64,000 nt of DNA. It comes from Rotaria socialis. Its lineage: Eukaryota > Rotifera > Eurotatoria > Philodinida > Philodinidae. The position numbers were made by a program, and so were the translations under genes. Shown here piece by piece: positions 21,017-32,036 of the stretch. Position 1 is the stretch's first letter. Every line of letters starts with the position of its first letter. Where the stretch lies: the NCBI GenBank assembly GCA_905331475.1, contig CAJNYU010001987.1, positions 1-64,000 on the forward strand. The letters are read 5' to 3'. Below the pieces are notes generated by a model. It saw nothing but the letters and a program-made list of their open reading frames with translations. It searched no databases and was not told the origin of the DNA.

Positions 21017-22473
21017 GATTTATTTTATCAAAAAATAAGTAAAACAAATTGTTGAAACTTGCTGAGTGAAATAGAAAAAATGATAAAGTTGTCTTTATTT
21101 ATTAGTCAGTAACCAAAGATAATGTATAATTCTAGACAGATATCATATTTCCCTAATAGTTGTAAATGTTACTTAATTTGTTTTTGTTTTTATGAATCGA
21201 AAAAAGATAAGACAGGAAGACAATACGTAAATGTTTGATGAGATTCGAAAAACAATAATCTGCATCAATCACCCAAATTCAAATATTCACAGAGGAATAG
21301 AAAGAAGTCGCTTTTTTCATACTGTTACGAAAATGAAAATACAAGATATCTGAAAAGTTTGCTGTGCAAAAAAGAAAAATAATTATTATTGTTTTTTCAA
21401 GATCATGATTGGATGCTCCTTCAAGTTCTATTTTATATGTTGTCTTATTAGTTTATCGTGCTCATCGACATTAGAGTACAAACAGTTTTCTTGATAGTCA
21501 AATTCGAATCATTTGCCGTTGTGAAATGAGCATTACAATTGGATATGGATACCCAAAAGAGACACATAGCCTGTACGTATTAGAGATGCTTTTCAGCTCT
21601 TTTCTCAGAGTAATATAGTGTCAAATCGAAAAATCTAGAAAAAACCTTCAAAAATGATAGAAAACATAAAGTAGGTGCATGATACTTGTGAAAATGAGCA
21701 ACTATCGAATGCTTGGAGTGTCTTCCTTCAGACATCTGGGGGAAAGAAATACACCCTTTCTAATACAGTAGTAGTATAACTATCCGGAAGGCAGGAGATG
21801 AACCGTTCGAGGGTGTGGGTGGGTGCTGGGTATGGCTGTTGGCTGTTTCAATGTGAACGGAAGGCAAGCAACACTGACGCCAACACGCACACTCACACCC
21901 TAAAGCTTCAAGCCTCTGAACAAACAATTCAACTAGAAGAACTATGTAGTGGTAATTGTAGAAGTTCAATTTAGGAAACTCTCAAGTCATCTTGTAGGAA
22001 CTTATCATATTACATGGTGGCAGTATTATCTAAGTTAAGTACATAACAAAATTAAACATATAATCCGATATTTACATTTATCTTTGTTCAATGCTTAATC
22101 ATTGAAGTTTCTACAGAACACAAAGTACAAGAAAATTGAAAAAGAATGGACTCAGTTAAAGGAGACTAGGATATGAGGGTTTCACTTAAGAAAATACTTC
22201 ATTATATTGACTATTTGAAATAAAAGATACATCTTGAATGCATGAGTCGATTTATATTTTTGGAATAACTTCTCGTAGACTTAATCTATTGAACTGGAAT
22301 CTTTGCCGTGAGATGTCAAGCTCAAAAACAAAAACTTTGAAAAGGACTTCTTAAATTCAAAATATTTGATTTATATTCCAAACATTTAAGTAAATATGAT
22401 TTCTTCTACATGTACATCTATTAATTAATTGAATATCGATGATTCTAACATGTTTACAAGAAAATAAAAGTAG
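21017..22473. other. Intergenic; one TGTGGG hairpin
   Basis: No supported gene. It contains the promoter side of the small secreted protein and the hairpin at 21810-21902. Confidence 0.5.
21810..21902. repeat. TGTGGG-type inverted pair 7
   Basis: GAGGGTGTGGGTGGGTGCTG on the left, ACACGCACACTCACACCCTA on the right, spacer about 50 bases. Confidence 0.72.
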
Positions 22474-23790
22474 TCATTCGTGCCAATGAATTGTATGAAG
22501 GTGTACACCGTTCATTCCCGATAGTGCAAGTTTATTTTGATCGAAAAGAATAGCACGATATGGACATGGATAGTACTTTATTGTTTCCTTGATTTTTCCA
22601 TCTTTTGTTATCTGAAGGAGACGTCCGGTTTCATAGTCGACAATGAGCCATTGGTCACAAGTAAGTGAACAACATCGGAATGCTATTTTTTGCGTACAAA
22701 CAATATCAGGTTGAAATAACCAGATGCGATCCAATGTCTTAGCATTTCTCAGTTCCATGTGTATGGATTTCTTGAGCATATTCATAACCATAAGAGCAAG
22801 ATTTGCATTATTATAAACAACACCAACGATAAATTCATCTTTTTTACATAGGAGAGGATGTTTTCGTTCTCTAACGAATTCAATTGCTGGAAATAGTATG
22901 TATTCCATAATCGATGAAGCACATTCATTTGTAACAACGAAAAGAACTGCCTCCGAACATGTGCATGATATCCAATCTTGTTCTCGAATGGTATCTACTT
23001 CTTGTATAGACATTGTATTTTCGTTAATGCAAAAGATACTATTTGCTCCAAGAACAATAAATTGACCTAAGCTTACCGACCAGCACATGTCACGAATTTC
23101 ACCGTATGACCATACAGTTTGTGTGACTATATTCGCATCTCGATCAAATAAACATAAATTTGGATGTTGATGTATCAGTAAATGTTGACCGTCACAAGCT
23201 AATGATTGAAAACCTCCTTCAGGACGATGAATAGCTTTGTATGCATGCGAAAGACTCGATAAATTAACATCATGTTCGTTCGTTTTCTTAATATCAATGG
23301 ACGTATCATTTAGTATTAATGGATGAGTAGTGATTTTGAAACATGTTTCTTCTAAATCCATTATACTGCTTCTAATTTGACTCATCTTTGAGATCAATAA
23401 ATCGATATCTTGATGAGTTGTTTTTTGTGCATTGTTGAGTTCAGTTAACTTTATTTGTATTCGATTGAGCTCGTCTTTTTGTTGATTAACTTTTTCATTA
23501 GCAAGTCGATCAAGTTCTTGACATTTTTGTTCGAAAAATAAGTCTATCTTAGTATAACAATCTTCACGCCATTGTTCGAGCTTTCGACGACTATTACCAA
23601 TTATTTTAAAAATATTTAATGTTTTAAGACGATCGTCAAGTATATTCGTTTGATTATTAAATTGATTTAGATGAGAAATGGATAATTTATTGTATTCATT
23701 AAAATGTTGTAAGCACAGATTTTGCTGGCAACAATGACACAAACCACGTGACATGTGAATGCATTTTTTTACGGAACAAGATTGATGCAT
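22474..23790 (-). CDS. B-box-like / coiled-coil / beta-propeller protein (TRIM-like)
   Basis: An intronless ORF of 438 codons. Residues 1-35 hold a Cys/His cluster (CSVKKCIHMSRGLCHCCQQN then LCLQHF) with B-box-type spacing. Residues about 55-165 are a coiled coil (RRKLEQWREDCYTKIDLFFE, LANEKVNQQKDELNRIQIKL). The C-terminal 250 residues are repeated short beta segments, for example GGFQSLACDGQHLLIH, GEIRDMCWSVSLGQFIVLG and CPYRAILFDQNKLALSGMNG, consistent with an NHL/WD-like propeller. No RING finger precedes the B-box, so it is TRIM-like but without the usual E3 module. This architecture is, to my knowledge, common in rotifers; partner and role unknown. Confidence 0.7.
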   Translation of the reverse strand: MHQSCSVKKCIHMSRGLCHCCQQNLCLQHFNEYNKLSISHLNQFNNQTNILDDRLKTLNIFKIIGNSRRKLEQWREDCYTKIDLFFEQKCQELDRLANEKVNQQKDELNRIQIKLTELNNAQKTTHQDIDLLISKMSQIRSSIMDLEETCFKITTHPLILNDTSIDIKKTNEHDVNLSSLSHAYKAIHRPEGGFQSLACDGQHLLIHQHPNLCLFDRDANIVTQTVWSYGEIRDMCWSVSLGQFIVLGANSIFCINENTMSIQEVDTIREQDWISCTCSEAVLFVVTNECASSIMEYILFPAIEFVRERKHPLLCKKDEFIVGVVYNNANLALMVMNMLKKSIHMELRNAKTLDRIWLFQPDIVCTQKIAFRCCSLTCDQWLIVDYETGRLLQITKDGKIKETIKYYPCPYRAILFDQNKLALSGMNGVHLHTIHWHE

Positions 23791-25074
23791 TTTATAAAAA
23801 TAGTTAATAGAATTGCTATGTCGTGTATATATAATGTGACAAGAAAAAAAAATTAAATCCTACGTTATTGCTCAATAAAATGCACCTTAAGAGAATAAAT
23901 GAAAAAGTATTGTTTTCTTTTAATTATACAATGGAAACTAAGACTTCATCCGACCTTCAAATAAATATGAAGAAAATGTAAGAATAATGATTTTACATAA
24001 ATAAAGAAGAATAAAAAGTGATGTGAATACTTGTTTCATTTATTACTGATCGTTATGTAAGGATCCATGTCCGGAAAATTGAACAATAAATTATGTAATG
24101 CTCTCTGATTTCCATCTCCGAATGATATACTTTTGGAAAAGCCGCATGCGTTGTCGAAGAAAATTGTGTCTCATTTTTTAAAAGAGAATTCATCAGCAAT
24201 AAACAAAATTACAATAAAATAGTCCATCTGCTGTCTACTCGTATCCATTGGTATAAGCCACATACATTACTATTGTTGATATCTTTGTGAAGATATGAAT
24301 ATGAAGAGAAGATTCACAGATACAGATACAGTCACAACCACATTCTTAGTTCATGATTAGGGGTGGCACTTTATCTTTACTTTACCTGTTAAAGTAAAGT
24401 TCGCTACTTTACTTTACCCGGTAAAGTAAAGTAAGTCAACTTTACCCGAAAAGTAAAGTAAAGTAAAGTAAAGTAAAGTGAATTAAATAAAGCTGAGTTT
24501 GTTGCCCATTTTTTAGCCCAGTATCATGCACTAATAACGCTGCAGCATATGAAAGTATTTTTGGAACGATTTATTCATAAAAAAAGTGGAAAATAAAGTA
24601 CAGTAATGATGAAAAGGTCACATTTTTCATAGATGAACACTTTTGTATGCTGCAGCGTTATCAGAGCTTGATACTGGCCTAGAAAATGAACAATAAGCCT
24701 AACTTAATACAAGTCATTTTACTTTACTTTACTTTACTTTTCGGTTAAAGTTGACTTACTTTACTTTACTTTACCGGATAAAGTAAAGTTCACTGCTTTA
24801 CTTTACCAAGTAAAGTAAAGTTCACTACTTTACTTTACTTTACTTTTTCAAAGTTAAGTAAAGATAAAGTGCCACCCCTAATCTTGACCATCCATGCAAC
24901 TGTTTCATATACAAATTTAAAGATTCTTTCGATTCAGAACAACGTCCGACTTGAGTACTCAATGATTCAGTTCTTCATGAGCTGTATCAGCGATGTGAAA
25001 GTATAGATTCATTTTGTGAATTATTATTGAACGAAACAACCATTTTATCGTTCACCGATTGAACATCAACTGCA
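23791..25074. other. Intergenic containing an AAAGT foldback element
   Basis: Apart from the foldback at 24355-24883, no gene or other feature is evident. Confidence 0.5.
24355..24883. mobile_element. Foldback element with (AAAGT)n arms
   Basis: Starts GATTAGGGGTGGCACTTTAT and ends with the exact complement ATAAAGTGCCACCCCTAATC. The arms, about 140 and 170 bases, consist largely of AAAGT/ACTTT units interrupted by CCGGTAAAG. A central pair, ACGCTGCAGCATA (24538-24550) and TATGCTGCAGCGT (24647-24659), is also inverted. The GGGGTGGCA terminus is reminiscent of hAT ends, but I could not define a matching 8-base target duplication. No ORF. Confidence 0.8.
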
Positions 25075-25344
25075 GTGAAAAGTATTTATTTTGAAACAAG
25101 CAAAACAATAGTGTCAACGACGTTAATCTCTTCCATTACTATTGGATCGAGTACTCAAATGGCATCGCAACAGCTGAAAGACAATCAACAAAAGAATATA
25201 ATTTTTGCTACAACGATTTTCTCTGTATTCGTTATTATTATGTGCTTAATTATCCTTTTTGTTTTTAAAAGAAAAGAAATACATAAGTCAGCTGACGATT
25301 TTGAAATGCATCAAACAATCTTGTCCGCCATCGATGAAAAATGA
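25075..25344 (+). pseudogene. Fragment of a Ser/Thr-rich single-pass membrane protein
   Basis: An open frame after a possible acceptor (CATCAACTGCAG). It has a Ser/Thr-rich stretch (IVSTTLISSITIGSS), a clear membrane segment (FATTIFSVFVIIMCLIILFV), a basic stop-transfer KRKE and a short acidic tail. It resembles the last exon of a type I membrane protein. No upstream exon was found. Either a remnant or part of an unrecognised gene. Confidence 0.35.
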
Positions 25345-25467
25345 TCACTGGCGATTGATGTGTCGTTTAGTTTCATTTCAGAATATGTCTCTATCTATAA
25401 AGTAACACTATTTGACTGGCATCAATATTCAATTTACAATGAAAATAAATTTAATTCAAAGTTTCCA

Positions 25468-25842
25468 ATGATTCATTCATCGGTAGTGCAAGTTCTTGTT
25501 GAAAATGGTACATTTCATCGGTTCATTCTTAGGTTCGATCAAGTAAACGCTGTTCACCACTGTGATTCACGCTGTCATGAAAATCTTGTAAGATTCTATC
25601 TTGTTCAGATTATGTCCGATAATGCTCTAAGCCATTTGGAAAAGTGCCGCAAAATTAGACAACGTTACTTCGCTGAAGATGAAGATCATATCGATATAGC
25701 ACAAACATGTATTCTTATTGGTGATGCTTATAAAATGCTTGATCAATCAAAGATACAAAACGAATGTTTTTCTTCAACTTATTCAATTATCATTGAAACT
25801 GAACAAGCTATTGGGATACTCATGAAAAGAGTGAACACATAA
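25468..25842 (+). pseudogene. Possible TPR-containing fragment
   Basis: An open frame with ATG at 25468 (the frame itself opens at 25360). The stretch ALSHLEKCRKIRQRY then DHIDIAQTCILIGDAYKMLD matches the kinesin-light-chain-type TPR pattern seen in the ART-TPR gene at 32353-35009. The rest is not recognised. Without upstream domains and with a poor second repeat it is best read as a decayed paralogue. Confidence 0.35.
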
Positions 25843-26210
25843 TAATACTACATATTAAGATAAAGTATACTTTCGACGTGTTGCTTTTGTTTGCTAGAGC
25901 GAATAATATGAAATAAAAACAGGTCGTCATAAACAAAACTGATGGTTAGTAAAACGAAAACTCTATTAATTCTTTGTTTCGAATCGATTTTCCTTCGCTA
26001 CACAAGAAATAAATGCCTTTTTTAATGTATAATCACGACACATATATACATGACTGAAAGACTATTTCGAAATATTAATCCGAATGTGCTTTTGAGATAC
26101 AAATGACCAGAAACATCATTGCTCATTATTCATGAAACGATGAAACATTTTTCTTTCATCTATTCATTAGAAATTGCACGTGCCAACTTTGAAGGATTTA
26201 TCTTAGTTTT

Positions 26211-26304
26211 TGGGTGTGGGTGTGGGTGTCGGTTTGTGGGCCTCAATGGCTCTACCCTTCCCGTTCCTCTCGATATTGACGTCAAGAACCACACCCGCAC
26301 CCTC
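26211..26304. repeat. TGTGGG-type inverted pair 8
   Basis: TGGGTGTGGGTGTGGGTGTC on the left, AACCACACCCGCACCCTCAC on the right, spacer about 55 bases that includes GGTTTGTGGGCC. Confidence 0.75.
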
Positions 26305-27019
26305 ACTTCTCGATTGATATTTGGCTGCAGTTTAGTATCAAGTTAATCAGGCAAAAAACTTGATTAGCCTTCACCTGATCTTTTGATATTTTGTATTCAC
26401 TAAATATTCAACTACAATTAAATGCTCCTGACAAAATAATCGAAATCAAACGACGCGTTCGGTTATCTCATATATACCTTAGCAAAATAATACTTTCCTT
26501 TCTTTTTATTTCTATGTTATCATACCTTGGATAAAATTTATTGCCAGATGTTATATGGCATATGAATTATATTTCAAAATGTGTAGAAATCATGCTGAAA
26601 TAAAAGAGTTGCCTGATATTTCAATTGGGCAATAAAAATAATATCAATCAAGATAAAATAGCAGTATAGGCTGGCTAAGAATTTGGTTGGGCGATAAATT
26701 ACACCTATTTTATCTAGCTAAGACTGCTCTATTCATTTTTACGTTAATTTAATCTTAAAAAGCAATATCGATACATATTCTATAATTCTTGATTATTCTT
26801 AATGACTTTTCTATTCATGTTTCTGATCTAGGAATCTATGCCAACGTGAGCTCTTCGCAACAATCTATAAGTTTAGAACAAAATATAGCAATATATGCTT
26901 GAAACAATGCTATATTTGAAATCAACACGACTAGCCAAATTGAGTTATGGAGTCCATCCGGTTTATCGTTTCCCACGGAAATGACAGAAAAAAAGCTTTG
27001 AACGTTTCCGATCCCTATA

Positions 27020-27245
27020 CATCTATGTCCTTTCTATAAGTCTTAATCTTGTACATATCTATCGGTATCTCCTAACCTGTACATCCAAATCTCTACATCT
27101 AAATCTTTACGTCTTAATCCTTACGTCTTAATCTATACATCTTAATCTATACGTCTTAATCTAATACGTCTTAATCTAATACGTCTTTATCTATACGTCC
27201 TAATCTATACGTCCTAATTTAATACGTCATAATCTTTACATCAAA
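27020..27245 (+). repeat. Degenerate 14-bp satellite (CTATACGTCTTAAT)n
   Basis: Roughly sixteen imperfect units around CTATACGTCTTAAT or CTAATACGTCTTAAT. Complementary but more diverged units (GATTAGAACGTA, TTTAGACGT) lie at about 27745-27870, so the satellite forms the arms of a larger inverted structure. Confidence 0.8.
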
Positions 27246-27720
27246 ATAATACAGATAAATCCTCACATCCCTTCTAGGTTACCCTATCTGGCGATCCCAT
27301 GGGATTTTAGCAATATTACCTGGGATGCTAGCAACATCACCTAGACTTTTAGCAACATTGTCGGCCCGCTAGCAACATCATGTAGGAACCTAGCAGCACC
27401 TGTGAAGCAGCTGCATTCGAAATTCGCATGTTGAACTCCACAATGGCTAAAGGTAGATGCCGCTGTGTACACAGAGACAAGCGTTGGTCGCGGCTCTGCG
27501 GGGGGCGCTGTGCGCCCCCACGCTGCGACACTAAAATATAGGGTTGCGTGGTTACCCATTGTTTTCCTCTGCATGATCTCGCATTACTTATAATTGTTCG
27601 CTATCGTTTCTTTTTTTCCTGAGTTTACCTGGGACTTAATTCGAATTTGACAATTGATGTGAATCTCAGATAATGCCTATAGCATTCTAAGTGAGGGTCA
27701 AGCGAGGGGATACTCCTGGA
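27246..27720. other. GC-richer island between inverted satellite arms
   Basis: Markedly richer in G+C than its surroundings. Contains four to five imperfect repeats of GCTAGCAACATCA/CCTAG type (27303-27400) and a perfect GC hairpin, GGGGGCGC-TGT-GCGCCCCC (about 27500-27518). The ORFs here look accidental. Possibly the core of a non-autonomous element. Confidence 0.5.
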
Positions 27721-27869
27721 TGGACATAAAGATTTATCGATGCTGGTTTAGACGTGCTAGATTAGAACGTACAGATTAGAACGTATCAGATTTGGATATG
27801 ATAAATAAATGTGTACCTAGAAAACAATGACTGCGACCGAAGTATCGGTTTATTGGAGATTTAGACGTA

Positions 27870-28502
27870 CTTTAGACCCCCTCCCGAAATCATTGCCTGC
27901 TTTTCTAGCAGCATTTCTCAGAGAAACCATAAAGTGGATTACATGGAGTTATGCGCATTTCAGTTCATTTCTAAGAGTTTCGTTTTCTCTCAAAGATTAG
28001 AAATAAAGGAGATGTGCGGAAACAATAATTTTGAAGTGCAGACACCTTTGATGCAAAACTACATCTATATCCACATTTTTCCTGAAAATTTCAATAAGAC
28101 TGAATGCGAAGACAATAATTTTTTTAGAATGAAGTTCTCTTCATAAGAGACAGCGAACAAAGTAAAAAAAGGTAAAGTACTCACATATAAATGATCTTGC
28201 AACATGATGATTCATATACGTAAAGTATGCTCTTTATACCTTGTCCCACTTTTCGTGTTTTATTAGCTCTCAACAGATGAAACACTTTAATCACAGAAGT
28301 GATTGAGTAGACATTAAACTTTAAGATTATTCTAAAGCTCAAAACTCTCTAGAGATATCAGTTTCGATCCTACCTTTTGCTTATCTGATAATATATAAAG
28401 ATCATGGAAGTAGCCTGCAAAATGAAAAATCGATTTAAGTCATAGGTATAAGTATTGATATTGCAATCAGTCTTTGTCTTAACTACAGCAATAACTATTC
28501 GA
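27870..28502. other. Intergenic upstream of the Cys-rich secreted protein
   Basis: No supported gene. An ORF at 27934-28146 lacks recognisable domains. Presumably contains the promoter of the gene at 28503. Confidence 0.45.
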
Positions 28503-31091
28503 ATGTGGAACGTTATTCGTGCACTAACAATTTGTGGACTCTTAATTTTAACAGAAGAGCAGCTTGCTTCGACACCAGCACAAACTCTTACATGTCCCGG
28601 TACGTTAAAGCCTTGTGGAAACAAGTACTGCTATGATCCAACTACACACATTTGCTCGGACGCTGGTACAAATGTGACATGCGTTGCTACATGTGGAGAG
28701 GAGTGTTATAATGACAAAACGCACATCTGTATTAATAACAAGATATGTACCATTGGTACACATCTGTGTGAAATTAGATATGATGCTTATTTTGGCAAAC
28801 CTATTGAACCACCACAGTTACAATGCTACAATTCCCTGAATCAAAGGTGTTTAAATCATACAATTTGTCATGATAAAGATCGTATATGCAATGGGCAATG
28901 CATACTGTATGGAACATCGAACTCATGGCTTCAATCAGGGTATGAAGGTGAATATAAAGTTTGTGCGGCTGACAATGTAACACTATGTACGGTTCCACAA
29001 AAATATACTTTTTATAAACCGAACCAAATGCAAGCATGCAATGGTACATGTTTTGATAATGAACTCGGACTTCAACATTGTGTTAATGGTTCTTTGCAGT
29101 GTATTACAACTTGCAACAATCGTTGCTACAATGCAACGACTCATGCTTGTCTCAATGGCACTCTATGTAATCGAGACGAAGAGGTGTGCTTAATTGATTA
29201 TGACTTATATAACAGACCGATTATTCCACCAACCATTACATGTTACAAACCATCATCTGCAAAGTGTTTAAATCATAAACTTTGCTCAAGAGATCGTATT
29301 TGCAACGGACAATGTATTGTTTCGCCTAACTCAGACTATCTAGTATGCGCTAATGATAGGCGAACACTGTGCAATATTACATCCTATTATGGTAGTATGC
29401 GACCATACCAAATGCATTTGTGCAACGATCGCTGTTACGATACGACGATTCGCCAATGTGTCAATGGAGTTATTTCATGCATCGATGGCACATGTGGTAA
29501 TGTATGTTACAACTCCGAGTACCAAATATGTATCAATGGTAGCGTTTGCTCGATAGGTCATGCTATATGTGAAATAAAATATGACAGTTATTCATCCCAG
29601 CTTATTTCACCATCACGATTAGAATGTTACAATCTAAAGTCGCAAGTCTGTTTAAATCATACAATTTGTAACAACGATCGTGTCTGTGGTGAAAGTTGTA
29701 TAACTGGATATGATAATATCTACAAAGTATGTGCTAATGGTACAATATGCAGAATGAATAATGGTTATACTAATTATAAGCCAAACCAAATTCAGTTGTG
29801 CAATGGCACATGCTTTGATGCTGGAAATCCACTAGTTAAGCATTGTGTTAACGGTAGTGTGGATTGCATCTTAAAATGTTCTAATTCTTGCTATTATTCA
29901 GCTACACATGTTTGTATCAATGAGACTCTTTGCAATATTAACGAAAAGCTTTGCCACATAAACAACCGGCCTAGGTGCTATAATCCTTCACATTATAACT
30001 GTTTAAACAACACACTATGTCAAACTGGATATCACATTTGCTATCCTGGTGGTTGTTACCAACCAGCAAGTCAAAAGTGTTTAGATGGCAAAATTTGTGA
30101 CAATGATCGTATTTGTGGTGGAAAATGTATAATTGATACCTATCAGGTGTGTGCAAGTGACCAAAAAACAATATGCAATGTTACAAAACCATATTATAGT
30201 TATTATCTTAATCAAATACAGATGTGTTTGGGAGTTTGCTACGATTCAGCGGTCCAACAATGCACTGGTGATCCTAGTATTATTTGCATTGATGATCCTG
30301 GAAACATATTATGTCTGGCTCTAAACATAAATTCGTCAACGACGAGTACAAATTCAATGTCACTCTCAACAACAAATGGAAGTTCTTTTGCAACGTCCAC
30401 AGTTTTTTCCACGGCTTTGATTGGTACCAATACAACCAACTCTTCTATTTCAACGAATGATTCCACATTAAGAACTAGTACTGTGATATCAATAAACTCG
30501 ACCGCGCTTGCTACTACTACTAGTTCTTCGTCAATCTTATCAAGTTTCACATCATTATGGACAACCTTGAAGAGTACTTTATCAGAATCGATACTTTCTA
30601 CCACTACATCGTCAACCTCAACCAGCGTCATGTCCTCAACCTCAGCCAGCGTCATGTCCTCAACTTCATCCAGTACCACATCATCAATTTCAACTAGTAC
30701 CTCATCATCAACTTCAACCAGCACTGCATCGCCAACCTTGACCAGCACCATACCATCGACCTCAATTAGCACCACATCAACTTCAACAATGTCACAGCCA
30801 CTAACTAGTTCAGTTCCATCATTGTCAGACAGTTGCTGTGCAGTACAACAATGCACTAAAGATGCTGACTGTTGTATTCGTGGTACTGAGTGTCAATGCT
30901 ACCGTCACAATCAAACTCATGAATATGGTGCATGTCTAAATCCTTCTATAAAACCAATTTGTTCGGATGGATGCCCACAAGCTGGATGCTTCTCCGATGT
31001 AGACTGCTGTAAATGTCAATGTGGAACTATAACAGTGATCAATGTTGACGGGCAAATAATTACGAGAAAACAGTGTGTGTCACGTCAATAG
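28503..31091 (+). CDS. Large secreted Cys-rich, mucin-like protein
   Basis: Intronless, 862 codons from ATG 28503. This start is preferred over the longer open frame because it gives a signal peptide, WNVIRALTICGLLILTEEQL. Residues about 28-600 are four long, related Cys-rich blocks. Each carries CYN-x-x-THxC-type units, a CLNHTIC unit, RICNGQCI, and CNGTCFD followed by HCVNGS. The short CYDPxxHxC/LC pattern recalls fungal Carb_bind/CBM52-like modules, but this is only resemblance. Residues about 602-776 are almost pure Ser/Thr, expected to be heavily O-glycosylated. The last 85 residues are another Cys-rich module (CTKDADCCIRGTECQCY, CFSDVDCCKCQCG), knottin-like. Many N-glycosylation sites (NHT, NGT, NGS). 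Probably an extracellular matrix, lorica or mucus component; function not established. Confidence 0.75.
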   Translation: MWNVIRALTICGLLILTEEQLASTPAQTLTCPGTLKPCGNKYCYDPTTHICSDAGTNVTCVATCGEECYNDKTHICINNKICTIGTHLCEIRYDAYFGKPIEPPQLQCYNSLNQRCLNHTICHDKDRICNGQCILYGTSNSWLQSGYEGEYKVCAADNVTLCTVPQKYTFYKPNQMQACNGTCFDNELGLQHCVNGSLQCITTCNNRCYNATTHACLNGTLCNRDEEVCLIDYDLYNRPIIPPTITCYKPSSAKCLNHKLCSRDRICNGQCIVSPNSDYLVCANDRRTLCNITSYYGSMRPYQMHLCNDRCYDTTIRQCVNGVISCIDGTCGNVCYNSEYQICINGSVCSIGHAICEIKYDSYSSQLISPSRLECYNLKSQVCLNHTICNNDRVCGESCITGYDNIYKVCANGTICRMNNGYTNYKPNQIQLCNGTCFDAGNPLVKHCVNGSVDCILKCSNSCYYSATHVCINETLCNINEKLCHINNRPRCYNPSHYNCLNNTLCQTGYHICYPGGCYQPASQKCLDGKICDNDRICGGKCIIDTYQVCASDQKTICNVTKPYYSYYLNQIQMCLGVCYDSAVQQCTGDPSIICIDDPGNILCLALNINSSTTSTNSMSLSTTNGSSFATSTVFSTALIGTNTTNSSISTNDSTLRTSTVISINSTALATTTSSSSILSSFTSLWTTLKSTLSESILSTTTSSTSTSVMSSTSASVMSSTSSSTTSSISTSTSSSTSTSTASPTLTSTIPSTSISTTSTSTMSQPLTSSVPSLSDSCCAVQQCTKDADCCIRGTECQCYRHNQTHEYGACLNPSIKPICSDGCPQAGCFSDVDCCKCQCGTITVINVDGQIITRKQCVSRQ

Positions 31092-31453
31092 GTTGCCTAT
31101 TGATTTCTATGACTCAAGCTACATGCTAAAATTTTTAACAGAAGAATCAGAACTTGAATCAATAATATCATCTTACTCGATTTTGCTAGTAACTAATCAT
31201 GATGAATCAATTTTGCTCCCTAATACAAAGCTATTGATAACAGCGGTTTTCTAAAATAAATTAAGTTTAAAGATCCATAAATTAATCTTGTGTTTCATCT
31301 ATCTCATAGTTCTCGTGATGGTGAGCGTGAGGATGAATTTGAATACATACATGTCAGTCCACGGCAACATTGTGTCTCTCTTGGATGGACTTTATCAGAT
31401 AGTTATATCTATATCAGAGTGTATATTATACCCAAAAGTTTTCGACTACTAGA

Positions 31454-31510
31454 AGGGTGTGTGGGTGTGCAAATGTTACATGATGGATCCAGAAGTGTAC
31501 TAACACTCAC
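31454..31510. repeat. TGTGGG-type inverted pair 9 (weak)
   Basis: AAGGGTGTGTGGGTGTG on the left; only ACTAACACTCACAGTG on the right. A degraded or partial member. Confidence 0.45.
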
Positions 31511-31718
31511 AGTGTGGGATGCAACGGCGACGGTGTATCGCCAGTAACCGGTCGTACTAAACCTGCTCTGATTGGAACTAGTTGCTAATGGCAACAGTTA
31601 CTTTCGGTCGCCTATGGTTTTGGCAGAACCTTAGCTACCACAAATGTAATTATTCAAATTCAAAATTTCAAGTTGAGGAGATATTAATGGCGTTGGCCAA
31701 TTTTCTTATTTTTAGATG

Positions 31719-31790
31719 AGGGTGTGTGTGTGGGTGGGTTTTGGATTGTGAGAGTAGATCTTACATTTAAATCGACACCCACACCCATTC
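31719..31790 (-). repeat. TGTGGG-type inverted pair 10
   Basis: GAGGGTGTGTGTGTGGGTGG and CGACACCCACACCCATTC. The spacer (TTGGATTGTGAGAGTAGATC, then TTACATTTAAATCGA) is the reverse complement of the spacer of the next copy at 31955-32036, so these two are inverted paralogues. Confidence 0.85.
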
Positions 31791-31954
31791 ATAAGTTTTG
31801 CTTTTTTTTATACCTTCAATAGCCTTTGAGCAATTTATCTAGATAAAACATTTGCTAAAATCAGTATTAAAAGAAAATAAAAACTGACTTTGGATTCAAA
31901 TTTTCCCTTCCGGAGTATCTTTGATGAAGTTTTCCAGAAGATGGTTAATAATTA

Positions 31955-32036
31955 GAGTGTGGGTGTGGGTGTCGATTGAAATGTAAGATCTACTCCCATA
32001 ATCCAACACCCACCTACATCCACACCCACACCCTCA
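31955..32036 (+). repeat. TGTGGG-type inverted pair 11
   Basis: AGTGTGGGTGTGGGTGTCGA and, on the right, CACCCACCTACATCCACACC then CACACCCTCAAGAG. The spacer matches copy 10 in reverse complement. Confidence 0.85.

Noticed and set aside
30239-30856. Long minus-strand ORF (about 205 codons)
   Set aside because: Antisense of the Ser/Thr tract of the secreted Cys-rich gene; its Val/Asp/Glu repetition is just the complement of TCA/ACC codons.
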